The notes under the pieces are model-generated. The model was not told where the DNA came from and made no database searches. It saw only the letters and a program-made list of their open reading frames with translations. A stretch of DNA of 64,000 nt from Paenibacillus silviterrae. Lineage in GTDB: Bacteria; Bacillota; Bacilli; Paenibacillales; NBRC-103111. The first letter of the stretch is position 1, and each line of letters begins with the position of its first letter. The DNA lies in contig NZ_JASKUT010000002.1 in assembly GCF_030167925.1 (NCBI RefSeq), positions 1,860,001-1,924,000 on the forward strand. Direction: 5' to 3'. Positions 41,923 to 50,625 of the stretch are shown in pieces. The position numbers and the translations under genes are program-made.

Positions 41923-42228
41923 CTAAGCTTGATGTTCTTTGAACTGAATAAGCTCCTTGCCTAACTTAGAAATAACATAGAATCGAGCACGGCCGCCTAA
42001 ATCCGGAATATCCACCAGACCGGCGCCCTCAAGACGGGCAGTCAGTTCATCCAGAGTATGTCTGGAACCGATTAAGTCCTTATTCTTAAATTTCCTGTAA
42101 AATTCGTTGGTCAGTGAACCAAGCTTTTCTTTATTCAAAGGCTTGTTGTGGGTCATTAATACGGCGAGCATCCACTGGCCGTCACCCAGTCGGTCAAGGA
42201 GAGCTTGAAGAATCTCGTCTCGCGTCAC
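41923..42228 (-). CDS. tubR: TubR-like winged-helix centromere-binding protein
   Basis: GTG 42228 is chosen because GGAGGTG sits six bases upstream, giving 101 residues (VTRDEILQALLDRL...), exactly the TubR size. A longer frame to 42351 would translate the repeat region. The fold reads as a winged helix: ILQALLDRLGDGQWMLAVLM, then SLTNEFYRKFKNKDLIGSRHTLDELTARLEGAGLVDIPDLGGRARFYVIS. TubR dimers bind the tubC repeats and recruit TubZ filaments. It precedes tubZ by 15 bp and follows the GAATC repeat cluster. Sequence similarity among TubR proteins is low, so context carries much of this call. Confidence 0.7.
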   Translation of the reverse strand: MTRDEILQALLDRLGDGQWMLAVLMTHNKPLNKEKLGSLTNEFYRKFKNKDLIGSRHTLDELTARLEGAGLVDIPDLGGRARFYVISKLGKELIQFKEHQA

Positions 42229-42239
42229 AAATTCACCTC

Positions 42240-42355
42240 CAAATCGAAATAATGTAGAATCGATTATTGATGCATTAATTGAATCATTAGAAATGATCAT
42301 CATATAACTCGATGAAATAAATGATTCAGTAAATGAATCGAATCGAATCAATAAG
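42240..42355. repeat. tubC-like centromere/operator repeats upstream of tubR
   Basis: GAATC or its complement recurs at 42257, 42281, 42335, 42340 and 42345, with GATTCA at 42323. Three copies are head to tail (42335-42349), and GATTCA-GTAAA-TGAATC (42323-42339) forms a perfect dyad. The block sits directly before tubR, where TubR binds its centromere in known tubZRC loci. TubR binding here should also repress the operon. Confidence 0.65.
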
Positions 42356-42484
42356 ATTACAGCTACTAATATAGCGAAAATTTTACCAAGTGTCCATGAT
42401 AACTTCCTATATGGATAATCTCATGCAGGTTGAATTCATAATAAATAAAGGAGTAAGGACATGAACGTAAAGGAGGACGTGAAC

Positions 42485-42583
42485 ATGCTCATTGTGTTAT
42501 CGGCGCTTTTCCTTACAGTAGTTGTTGTTACTAACTTCAAGGCATGCATCGAAACACCGCCGGAAACGAGGAAGAATAAATAA
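42485..42583 (+). CDS. 32-residue single-span membrane peptide
   Basis: ATG 42485 has AAAGGAGG eight bases upstream, a near-ideal site; an in-frame ATG at 42461 is weaker. The product is MLIVLSALFLTVVVVTNFKAC followed by a charged tail ending TRKNK: one membrane span with a short cytoplasmic or external tail. It is divergent from tubR, with tubC between. Function unknown; a type I toxin-like peptide or small membrane regulator are possibilities, and no antitoxin RNA has been identified. Confidence 0.6.
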   Translation: MLIVLSALFLTVVVVTNFKACIETPPETRKNK

Positions 42584-42717
42584 AAGTACATAAACTGCGT
42601 TTATATACCTTTCGTTACCAATCCAACAAAACTCACCGGATAAAAAATCTTTTCAAGATAACAATATAGTGTCATCACTTTAGCAGTTCATAAATTACTA
42701 TGAGGAGGACTACAACT

Positions 42718-43245
42718 ATGACTACAAACAACAAATCGCAGCAGCAAGCATCCGCAACGCAAACCATCGCTTCGGAAGCACAGCAGGTACAGCAGGATGC
42801 GCAGCAATTGATTCAAAAAGCACAGCAGCTGACACAGCAAGCGGCAGCTGAGCAGCAAGCAGCAGGCCAGCAGGCATTGCAGCAATCCGTTCAGCAAGCA
42901 GCTCAGCAGGCTGCCCAACAAGCGGCCCAGCAGGCGGCTCAACAAGCGTCGCAGCAAGCAGCTCAACAAGCATCACAGCAGGTGCTTCAGCAAGCTGCTC
43001 AAGTGCAGCAGCAACAAGCTTCCATGAGTGTACAAGCAGGTTTAGGGGCGTCTATGCAAGCGCCGGTAGCTCAACAGGGAATGCAAGCCACGGGCATGGC
43101 AGCACAGCAGGCGCAGCAGCAGGAGGCTCAGGCGGAGCAGCAGCTGACACAGCTTCAGCAGCAAGAACAGCAAGCCGAGCAGCAGCTTCTCCAAGCACAG
43201 CAGCAAACACAGCAGGCTAATGCCGCTACACAAAGCTTATCGTAA
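42718..43245 (+). CDS. Gln/Ala-rich low-complexity protein
   Basis: 175 residues from ATG 42718, which follows AGGAGG; an in-frame ATG at 42700 overlaps that site. Almost the entire chain is AQQ/QQ repeats with scattered Ser, Thr and Glu (SEAQQVQQDAQQLIQKAQQ, AAQQAAQQAAQQAAQ). The DNA is a matching CAG/CAA-rich repeat. I do not recognise it. Similar composition is seen in gamma-type SASP and some spore-coat proteins, but the SASP protease motif is absent. It lies between the TubRZ locus and RNase J, with its own terminator. Confidence 0.6.
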   Translation: MTTNNKSQQQASATQTIASEAQQVQQDAQQLIQKAQQLTQQAAAEQQAAGQQALQQSVQQAAQQAAQQAAQQAAQQASQQAAQQASQQVLQQAAQVQQQQASMSVQAGLGASMQAPVAQQGMQATGMAAQQAQQQEAQAEQQLTQLQQQEQQAEQQLLQAQQQTQQANAATQSLS

Positions 43246-43267
43246 ATCCTGATACGCAAACTAATTC

Positions 43268-43302
43268 AAGCCGGGACTCCTTTCGTGAGTACCGGCTTTT
43301 TG
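43268..43302 (+). terminator. Terminator after the Gln-rich gene
   Basis: AAGCCGG (43268-43274) and CCGGCTT (43292-43298) followed by TTTTGG. Confidence 0.65.
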
Positions 43303-43378
43303 GCACTCATAATTATTGCTCCGTAGGAAAAATTAATAAGAGTGATGGATTGTCGACTCGATAAGGAGGTCTGGGAAT

Positions 43379-45055
43379 ATGAGCACGGAGCGTGACCCCA
43401 AACTATCCATTCTCGCCCTAGGTGGTGTAGGGGAGATTGGCAAGAATATGTATGTCGTCCGGTACGGGGACGATATCATCGCAATCGATTGCGGTTCTAA
43501 ATTTCCCGATGAGGAGCTGCCGGGCATTGATTTGATCGTTCCCGATATCAGCTATTTGCTTGAGAATCAGGATAAGGTTCGAGCTATTATAATTACTCAT
43601 GGTCATGAGGACCATATCGGCGGTTTGCCTTACATTCTGAAACAGCTCAACCTGCCGATTTATGCCACGCGATTAACCATCGGCCTCATTGAAGCCAAGC
43701 TAAAGGAAGCCGGACTCCTGCGTTCGACGAAGCTGCATGTTATCACTGCGGATTCGAAGGAACAATTTGGAACGGTCGGCGTATCCTTTTTCAAAACGAA
43801 TCACAGTATTCCGGATTGCCTAGGCGTAGTATTTGATACACCGGAGGGTACAGTGGTTCATACCGGAGACTTTAAGTTTGATTTGACTCCGGTTAATGAG
43901 GAAGCGGCAGATCTGCATCGTATGGCGGATATCGGAAGAAGCGGTGTGCTGGCTTTACTTTCGGAAAGTACGAATGCCGAGCGGCCGGGTTTTACTCCGT
44001 CGGAACGCAACGTAGGCGTTCATCTGGAAGAGATTTTCCGTAAGGCGAGACAGAAGGTATTTGTCGCTACCTTCGCTTCAAACGTTCATCGCCTGCAGCA
44101 GGTCGTTGACGCGGCGAGGATCACAAACCGCAAGCTTGCTTTGCTTGGACGAAGCATGATTAATGTGGTGACTATTGCCGAGGAGCTCGGTTACATGACC
44201 ATCCCGGAAGGAATGCTGGTTGATCCGTCTGAAGTAGGGAATCTGCCGCTGGATCGTGTCGCCGTATTATGTACGGGAAGCCAAGGGGAACCTATGGCAG
44301 CCCTCTCCCGACTAGCCCGTAATAATCATCGTCAGGTCGAAGTGCTTGCAGGTGATACGGTTATTGTGTCCGCGGGTCCGATTCCAGGGAATGAACGTGC
44401 TTTGTCCCGTACTGTAGATGATTTGTACAAAATCGGTGCGCATGTTATTTATGGTCCCGGTTCCGCTACCGGCATGCATGTATCGGGACACGGCAGCCAA
44501 GAAGAGCTGAAGCTGATGCTGCACCTGATGCGGCCGAAATATTTTATTCCCATACACGGAGAATTCCGCATGCTCCATCAGCACCGCTTGCTGGCGGAAG
44601 CGGTTGGCGTCGAAGAAGGAAACACGTTCATTGTTGAAAACGGGGAAGTGGTCCAGATCGAGAATGGGGTCGCCCGTAAGGCAGGTAAAGTATCCTCCGG
44701 CAGCACGTATGTGGACGGCTTAGGCATCGGGGATATAGGCAATATCGTCCTGCGTGACCGGAAATCCCTTTCCCAGGACGGAATCCTGATCATTGTCATT
44801 ACCTTAAGCAAGGCTGCGGGAACCATTCTTTCCGGGCCTGATCTCATCTCGCGCGGCTTCGTTTATGTGCGTGAATCGGAAGCGCTGCTGGATAAAGCCA
44901 ATGTACTGGTGGTGGATACATTGAACCGCTGGCAAGAAGACCAGGAGAGACAGTGGAACGTACTGAAGCAAAAAATTAAAGAAACGCTGGGACGTTACCT
45001 TTATGATCAAACCGGCAGACGTCCGATGATATTGCCGATCATTGTAGAAGTGTAA
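43379..45055 (+). CDS. rnj: Ribonuclease J
   Basis: 558 residues. The beta-CASP MBL nuclease motifs are THGHEDHIGG (residues 73-82), HTGDFKFD, LLSESTNAERPGFTPSE and the beta-CASP segment FASNVHRLQQV. The C-terminus carries the usual dimerisation/exonuclease domain, ending RRPMILPIIVEV. It is a combined endo- and 5'-exoribonuclease that matures and degrades RNA. ATG 43379 follows AAGGAGG. It stands alone rather than beside dapA as in many Bacillota, which raises the possibility of an extra copy. Terminated by a strong hairpin shared with the ger operon. Confidence 0.93.
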   Translation: MSTERDPKLSILALGGVGEIGKNMYVVRYGDDIIAIDCGSKFPDEELPGIDLIVPDISYLLENQDKVRAIIITHGHEDHIGGLPYILKQLNLPIYATRLTIGLIEAKLKEAGLLRSTKLHVITADSKEQFGTVGVSFFKTNHSIPDCLGVVFDTPEGTVVHTGDFKFDLTPVNEEAADLHRMADIGRSGVLALLSESTNAERPGFTPSERNVGVHLEEIFRKARQKVFVATFASNVHRLQQVVDAARITNRKLALLGRSMINVVTIAEELGYMTIPEGMLVDPSEVGNLPLDRVAVLCTGSQGEPMAALSRLARNNHRQVEVLAGDTVIVSAGPIPGNERALSRTVDDLYKIGAHVIYGPGSATGMHVSGHGSQEELKLMLHLMRPKYFIPIHGEFRMLHQHRLLAEAVGVEEGNTFIVENGEVVQIENGVARKAGKVSSGSTYVDGLGIGDIGNIVLRDRKSLSQDGILIIVITLSKAAGTILSGPDLISRGFVYVRESEALLDKANVLVVDTLNRWQEDQERQWNVLKQKIKETLGRYLYDQTGRRPMILPIIVEV

Positions 45056-45108
45056 AGAAAGATCCCTACTCCTTTTCGAATTAAGAAGGAGTAGGGATCT
45101 CTCTTTTT
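45056..45108. terminator. Bidirectional terminator between rnj and the ger operon
   Basis: A perfect 15-bp stem, AGATCCCTACTCCTT (45060-45074) and its complement (45086-45100), with T-rich flanks, at the convergent ends of rnj and gerC. Confidence 0.85.
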
Positions 45109-45113
45109 ATATG

Positions 45114-46244
45114 TTAATCGGAAACCCCGGAACGAATGATCTTTGTTTTTATACTGATATCGACCTTAACATCAGGATAAATTTCACGCCAGCGCTCCCT
45201 GGTCAGCTTAGAACCGCGAATGGTGGAACGATAAACCTCTCCAAGCCCAATAGGATCGGCCTTGAGCTTCTTCGCTTTGTCAATCATCATCTTCGTTCGG
45301 GTGGCCAAGCGATCGGAGATCCCTTGCTCAATGACTCGTAGGATTTCCTGTTGGCCCAAATTCAACTCCGATGAAATTTCCTGTATTCTCCCTTCTAGCT
45401 TAATATCAATGCGATAGGTGGGAGGAGAAGGAGTGACCAGTTTAATATTCGTCTTGCTGTGAATATTCTCTACAACAAGCTTCAGCTCCGAATCCTTTAA
45501 ATTCTTTACAACCTCCTTAAGCGGCTCGGCATCCAGTACGAGCTCAAGGGAGCCGGCCCTGTATCTGCCCTTCATCATCTTTAAGAGGAAGGTTTCCTCC
45601 ATATTCAGTTCGCCTACCATCTTGTCGTCAAGGAAAATAGCCGTGCTCTCCAGATGAATTTCATCCCCAACTTGTCGCGCGATTGGAAGGACCGGATCTA
45701 GCCCTTCCGAATAGTAGGCCTGCAAAAATTCATGCAGGGTACAGGAAACGATTTGTTCCCCACGAATGTTCTGCCGAATCATTTTATACAAATAGCTGCC
45801 GATATTTACGATTTCAGGATAATCATGGGCAATAATGCTTTCTGCTTTCCCGCGGCTCACAATAAGATACATGGTATTCGAGATTGAGGGATCGCGTTTC
45901 AACGTATCTACGAGCGGCATGATGCCGTTTCTGGCAATTTTCTCATTATAAACAGCCACACGCAGCTGACCGCTTACGACACGCTTTGACATCTCCCGAT
46001 TTTGTTTATTTCGGATTCCCTTGCTTGTGTCGGAAGTCGTTCCCACGACGATTACATTTTCTTTAGCGCCGGGATCAATTTGATGGAGAAGGGAGGTGCC
46101 TGTAATTTTGCCGTCCTCATCCGGATCATAGCCTACAATAACGGAGAGTCCCATTTCCTCCAAAATTTTTGTTTCCAAACACCCGGTGCAAATCAGAGCA
46201 AGCGTTAGCACAACGAGAGCCAGCCGTCTTTTTCTCCACATCAT
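45114..46244 (-). CDS. Spore germination protein, Ger(x)C lipoprotein
   Basis: 376 residues with a lipoprotein signal peptide (MMWRKRRLALVVLTLALICTGC, Cys 22) and the Ger(x)C domains: the N-terminal part starts LSVIVGYDPDEDGKITGTSL and the C-terminal part ends with WREIYPDVKVDISIKTKIIRSG. GerC proteins sit on the outer face of the spore inner membrane and complete the A/B/C nutrient receptor. It overlaps the GerB-type gene by 4 bp and is the last gene of the operon. Confidence 0.9.
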   Translation of the reverse strand: MMWRKRRLALVVLTLALICTGCLETKILEEMGLSVIVGYDPDEDGKITGTSLLHQIDPGAKENVIVVGTTSDTSKGIRNKQNREMSKRVVSGQLRVAVYNEKIARNGIMPLVDTLKRDPSISNTMYLIVSRGKAESIIAHDYPEIVNIGSYLYKMIRQNIRGEQIVSCTLHEFLQAYYSEGLDPVLPIARQVGDEIHLESTAIFLDDKMVGELNMEETFLLKMMKGRYRAGSLELVLDAEPLKEVVKNLKDSELKLVVENIHSKTNIKLVTPSPPTYRIDIKLEGRIQEISSELNLGQQEILRVIEQGISDRLATRTKMMIDKAKKLKADPIGLGEVYRSTIRGSKLTRERWREIYPDVKVDISIKTKIIRSGVSD

Positions 46245-47350
46245 GAACTAGGTCCTCTCCTCCGCAGTCGCATCATCCCGTAGCCAAGTAATATAAGCCA
46301 CGGGTAGATGAATACCGCCACAAAGCTGATCTTGCTGAATAGATCATTCATTTGATCAATTTGAATCCGGGTATCAAGGAAAAGAGAGCTTACAACAGCG
46401 ATAACGGCAATTCCCAAAGTAGACACCTTTTGTTTCCACCCGAAGATGCGCTTCAATCCCTTCGTAGAAGCCCAAAGATACAACGCAAGATTAGGAAGAA
46501 TGACCAGCATCCAAACGCTGATGGCCACATATTCGAATCGTTCCAAAAACGGAAACATGACGATTTTGAACATGGTAAAGGTAGCCCATACGGTCTGGAG
46601 CAGCTGATTTGGGCTGAAATAACTTAAAGTGACGACCATGACGATCAGATAGAGCAGAGTGGACATGATAAGACCGACATGTGTGTATTTGGGTGCTTGC
46701 TCAGGTTTTCTTATGTATGGAAATAACACATAGATCAGCTCAAAGCCTACCAGAGTGAAGGACATTTTTACTGTACCACGGAGCAATTGACCGATATCCG
46801 CCTCCAGTAAAGGCAGCAGCTGCGACCATAAGGAATATCGAAGCGGAAACCAGATAAAAATCACCAGCCAGATGGTTAAGAAGAAGGTAATGGTACAAAT
46901 ACCCACGATGACTCGTACACCTCCAAGAACTCCATAAACCGCCAGGTAGGCGATAATAGAACCAAGCAGCCACGTCGGCATGTCCGGAAACATCCAGGTT
47001 TGAACCATCTCCACATAATTTCTTAATATCACAAGAAAGCCGAACGAAAGATATAAGGTATACAGAAGAGTAGCTAACCCTCCAACCCAGCGCCCGAAGA
47101 TCTCCTGCTGAATGCCAAAAAGATCCTTCCTCGAACCGCGTTTCAGCACCTGAAACATGCACCAAACCGTTATATGGGAAAGCAAACCTGCAAGAATCAC
47201 ACATAACCAAGCATCATGTTCGGCTTCACGAAAGATAACCCTTTGAAAACCCGGCAAGCCGACTCCTACCTGAGCTTCAAATACAAGAAAGGCCAGTAAA
47301 TAGGCGCTAAACTGCTTGCATGGTTTTGGAGCGGATTCACTTCTAAGCAT
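46241..47350 (-). CDS. Spore germination permease-like protein, GerB (GerAB/ArcD) family
   Basis: 369 residues, ten membrane spans of the APC-type GerAB family; the start (KQFSAYLLAFLVFEAQVGVGLPGFQR) matches the conserved helix 1 region. It forms the germinant-binding subunit of the nutrient receptor in the spore inner membrane. It sits 12 bp after the GerA gene and overlaps GerC, so the three are co-translated. Expression is probably sigma-G dependent, but I could not identify a convincing sigma-G promoter upstream of the operon. Confidence 0.9.
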   Translation of the reverse strand: MLRSESAPKPCKQFSAYLLAFLVFEAQVGVGLPGFQRVIFREAEHDAWLCVILAGLLSHITVWCMFQVLKRGSRKDLFGIQQEIFGRWVGGLATLLYTLYLSFGFLVILRNYVEMVQTWMFPDMPTWLLGSIIAYLAVYGVLGGVRVIVGICTITFFLTIWLVIFIWFPLRYSLWSQLLPLLEADIGQLLRGTVKMSFTLVGFELIYVLFPYIRKPEQAPKYTHVGLIMSTLLYLIVMVVTLSYFSPNQLLQTVWATFTMFKIVMFPFLERFEYVAISVWMLVILPNLALYLWASTKGLKRIFGWKQKVSTLGIAVIAVVSSLFLDTRIQIDQMNDLFSKISFVAVFIYPWLILLGYGMMRLRRRGPSS

Positions 47351-47362
47351 GGGCCTCTACCC

Positions 47363-48850
47363 TCATTCGTCGATATCTTGATTGTTCTTATCCTTATCCT
47401 TCGCTGACTTCCATCGATGCTGATCTTCACCATGAGTGTACGGTGAACGTTTCCGCAGGAAGGAGAAGGGGAACCGGAGCAGGCTGTCCATTTGATCCGT
47501 CCATCGGAACGGGACTAAAGGGTATAGATATGGCTGCCCTAAGCTGGTCAATCGAAGCAGGTGGATCAGGAGAAAGCAAACGCCGATCATAATCCCAAGT
47601 CCGCCGAAAAGCCCCGCAAGGATGATCAATGGGAATCGGATGATACGAATGGTAATACCCATCAAATAAACCGGTGTAACAAAGGAAGACAAAGCGCCAA
47701 GAGCAACGATAATGATAAGGATGTTGCTCGTAAAACCCGCCTGCACCGCTGCTTGCCCAATGACAATACCGCCTACGATACCGATGGTCTGACCGACTTT
47801 GGTCGGCAGGCGAGCTCCGGCTTCACGCAGAAGCTCAATCGTCGATTCTAAGAACAAGGCCTCAAGGAGGGGAGGGAACGGTACTCTTGTTCGTGATTCC
47901 GCTAAGGGTACGACCATGGCGGTCGGGACAATTTCGTAATGAAAGGTCAAGGCTGCCACGTATACCGGTGTAAACAACAAGGAGAGAACCATAGCAAAGA
48001 CTCGAAGGAACCGGGTAAATGTCCCCATGTTCCAGCGGACCAGATGATCCTCCGCCGACGAGAAGAAATCCATCATGGTTGCAGGGCAGACGATGGCAAA
48101 AGGACTGCCGGATACGAGCAGCACCAGCTTTCCCTCCAACAGCGAGAAGGTCACACGATCAATCCGCTCCGTTAGGATCATCTGAGGAAAGATCGATGCC
48201 TTATTGTCATCTATCAGCTGAACCAGCACCGCACTATCCACGATGCCGTCGAAGCTAAGTTCTTCGATTCGGGTCCGAAGCTGTTCAACCAAATGATCAT
48301 CCGCAACCTGCTTAACGTAGAGCAGTGCAACTTGGGTCTTGGTTCTCGTCCCCACCTGCAGCATTTCCTGACAAAGGTCGGGGTTCGGTAAATACGTTTG
48401 CAGCAAGGCAATATTGGAATTCAGTATTTCTGTAAAGCCAACCTGCGGTCCCAGAACCTGACTTTCCACGTCTGGTTTGCCCGGTGTTCTTTCCTTCGGC
48501 TTGTACAGGTAGAACAGCAATCCGGGACGATCCCCAAGGTACAGATAGACCCAGCCTTGAAACAAATCGTCAACCAACGCTGAAAGTGTAGTTCCCTGCT
48601 TCACCGCACCGACAGGGAACTGTTCCTTAAAATCATCCGTAGTCGGTTCATGATCTAAATGGATAAGCGTTCCAATGACATCTCTTTGAAGCAGATCCTG
48701 ATCGACGATGGTATTGAGGTAGAAAATGCAGCCTTTCCGAAATCCGAAGGATACTTGCTTTGCAATCAGGTTCGGATTCTGATGAACGGCCTTCCGCAGT
48801 GCCTTATCGAAGGACTCTATATTGTAAGCCGCTGTGCCTGCCTGATTCAA
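47363..48850 (-). CDS. Spore germination protein, GerA family
   Basis: 495 residues. A soluble N-terminal half is followed by four or five membrane spans: VRWNMGTFTRFLRVFAMVLSLLFTPVYVAALTFHYEIVPTA and PFPPLLEALFLESTIELLREAGARLPTKVGQTIGIVGGIVIGQAAVQAG are the family signature. GerA subunits oligomerise into the ion channel of the germinant receptor. The TTG start at 48850 follows GGGGTG. It is the first gene of the A-B-C operon. This is strong evidence for an endospore-former host. Confidence 0.92.
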   Translation of the reverse strand: MNQAGTAAYNIESFDKALRKAVHQNPNLIAKQVSFGFRKGCIFYLNTIVDQDLLQRDVIGTLIHLDHEPTTDDFKEQFPVGAVKQGTTLSALVDDLFQGWVYLYLGDRPGLLFYLYKPKERTPGKPDVESQVLGPQVGFTEILNSNIALLQTYLPNPDLCQEMLQVGTRTKTQVALLYVKQVADDHLVEQLRTRIEELSFDGIVDSAVLVQLIDDNKASIFPQMILTERIDRVTFSLLEGKLVLLVSGSPFAIVCPATMMDFFSSAEDHLVRWNMGTFTRFLRVFAMVLSLLFTPVYVAALTFHYEIVPTAMVVPLAESRTRVPFPPLLEALFLESTIELLREAGARLPTKVGQTIGIVGGIVIGQAAVQAGFTSNILIIIVALGALSSFVTPVYLMGITIRIIRFPLIILAGLFGGLGIMIGVCFLLIHLLRLTSLGQPYLYPLVPFRWTDQMDSLLRFPFSFLRKRSPYTHGEDQHRWKSAKDKDKNNQDIDE

Positions 48851-49000
48851 AAGAATTCACCCCGATCCGCTCCAATAATATCTTGGTATAGTTTGTTTCG
48901 AAGCGGAGGAATTATTCTGCCGTTGTCAGATCGGTGTGAATAGCGGCTCCTGGGATTGGTTACATTATCCTAAAACTGGGAAACGAGAGGTACTTTAGGT

Positions 49001-50545
49001 ATGGCGCAAACCGAATCCTACAATGCATTTCCGCAATTTCCTCAATCTTATTGGCTGAATTCCGTTCAAACTCCACGATTCTCCAGGCTGATCAGCGATA
49101 TTCAAGTTGATGCGGCCATTGTAGGGGGCGGGATGACGGGCATCGTCACAGCTTATTTGCTAACCAAGAGAGGCTTGAAAGTAGCCATATTGGAAGCAGA
49201 CCAAATCCTTCACGGGATGACGGGGCACACAACGGCGAAAATTACCGCCCAGCATGATTTATTCTACGATCAGCTGATTTCTCATATGGGCAAAGAGAAG
49301 GCACGCCTCTACTACGATGCCAATGCGGAAGCGCTTCAATGGATCAAAGACATGGTGCAGGAGCATTCGATGGATTGTCAGCTAGTCACAGAGGATGCTT
49401 ACGTTTATTGCAGCAGTGAGGATTATATTGGCAAAATCGCGGCGGAGGCGAAGGCGTACGAACAACTCGGCATCCCCGGGGGATACTTGGAGCGAACAGC
49501 CCTTCCCTATGAGACGAAGGCTGCCGTAGTCATGAAGAATCAGGCACGCTTTCATCCGCTCGCCTTCCTAACCCACCTCGTAGAGGAGATTGTTCGCGGG
49601 GGTGGACAGATCTATGAGAACACCACGGTTAACGGCGTAACGAAGGAAAAGCCGGCTACGGTAAGCACGCAAGAAGGGGCAAAGGTAACGGCCGATTACG
49701 TGGTGTGTGCCTCCCATTGGCCTTTTAATGACCGGAACGGATATTATTTCTCCCGTTTACACGTAGAACGATCGTATGTTATGGCCATACGGGCGAAGCT
49801 GGATTATCCAGGCGGCATGTACATCAGTGCAGACAACCCGAAACGGTCCCTGCGGTCTGCGACGGTGAATGGCGAGCCCATGCTGATTATCGGAGGGGAA
49901 GGGCATAAGACAGGGCAAGGCATCTGTACGTTCCAATACTACGAAAATTTGAAAAAATTCGCGGAGGAGGAGCTTGGCCTGCAGGAGATTGCTTATCGCT
50001 GGTCGGCTCAAGATATTTTCACCACGGATCAGGTTCCTTATATCGGGCAGGAGCTGGCGGATACGCCGAACCTGTTCATAGCCACTGGCTTCAAGAAATG
50101 GGGGATGACCTCCAGCGTAGCGGCCGCCCATCTGAACACCAAGCTGATCCTTGGAGAGGAGAGCCCTTATAAGGAGCTGTTCTCCCCTTCGAGATTCCAT
50201 GCCGATCCCGACATTAAGAACTTCCTTTCGGCGAATGCGGATGTCGCTAAGCACTTGATAGCCGGCAAGCTGGAGCTGGGACATACGAAGCCGGAGGAGC
50301 TGAAGAACGACGAAGGCGCCGTTGTCCGTGTAGGAGGGAAGAGGGCGGGAGCTTATCGGGATCCTCATGGCGAGCTGCACCTGGTGGACACAACGTGTTC
50401 TCATATGGGGTGCGAGGTCGAGTGGAATGCTGCGGAAAGATCGTGGGACTGCCCGTGTCATGGCTCCCGTTACAACTACCATGGTGAAGTTATCGAGGGG
50501 CCGGCTAAGAAGGCGCTTGGAGCTTTGTCTCCCATGACGAAATAG
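49001..50545 (+). CDS. FAD-dependent oxidoreductase with C-terminal Rieske domain
   Basis: 514 residues in two parts. The N-terminal DAO-type flavoprotein has VDAAIVGGGMTGIVTAYLLTKRGLKVAILEAD and GHTTAKITAQH. The C-terminal Rieske [2Fe-2S] domain carries CSHMGCEVEWN and CPCHGSRYNYHGEVIEGPA (about residues 466-495). This fusion is common in Bacillota and probably moves electrons from an amino-acid- or amine-like substrate to the Fe-S centre; substrate unknown. ATG 49001 is preceded by a GAGAGG-type site. It stands alone and ends at a clear terminator. Confidence 0.88.
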   Translation: MAQTESYNAFPQFPQSYWLNSVQTPRFSRLISDIQVDAAIVGGGMTGIVTAYLLTKRGLKVAILEADQILHGMTGHTTAKITAQHDLFYDQLISHMGKEKARLYYDANAEALQWIKDMVQEHSMDCQLVTEDAYVYCSSEDYIGKIAAEAKAYEQLGIPGGYLERTALPYETKAAVVMKNQARFHPLAFLTHLVEEIVRGGGQIYENTTVNGVTKEKPATVSTQEGAKVTADYVVCASHWPFNDRNGYYFSRLHVERSYVMAIRAKLDYPGGMYISADNPKRSLRSATVNGEPMLIIGGEGHKTGQGICTFQYYENLKKFAEEELGLQEIAYRWSAQDIFTTDQVPYIGQELADTPNLFIATGFKKWGMTSSVAAAHLNTKLILGEESPYKELFSPSRFHADPDIKNFLSANADVAKHLIAGKLELGHTKPEELKNDEGAVVRVGGKRAGAYRDPHGELHLVDTTCSHMGCEVEWNAAERSWDCPCHGSRYNYHGEVIEGPAKKALGALSPMTK

Positions 50546-50552
50546 GACCGCA

Positions 50553-50609
50553 AACATGACAAAAAGCAGGAACAAAGGAAGCTTTCTTTCCTCTGTACCT
50601 GCTTTTTAA
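50553..50609. terminator. Bidirectional terminator after the Rieske gene
   Basis: AAAAAGCAGG (50561-50570) and CCTGCTTTTT (50598-50607) with an inner AGGAA/TTCCT stem, serving the plus-strand oxidoreductase and the minus-strand small gene at 50626. Confidence 0.75.
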
Positions 50610-50625
50610 CGTTTCAACGGATACG

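Noticed and set aside
42229..42351. N-terminal extension of tubR
   Set aside because: The repeat-encoded segment (low complexity Ser/Ile) has no RBS; GTG 42228 does.
42688..42976. Leu/Cys-rich frames antisense to the Gln-rich gene
   Set aside because: They are the mirror of CAG/CAA repeats; the plus-strand gene has RBS and terminator.
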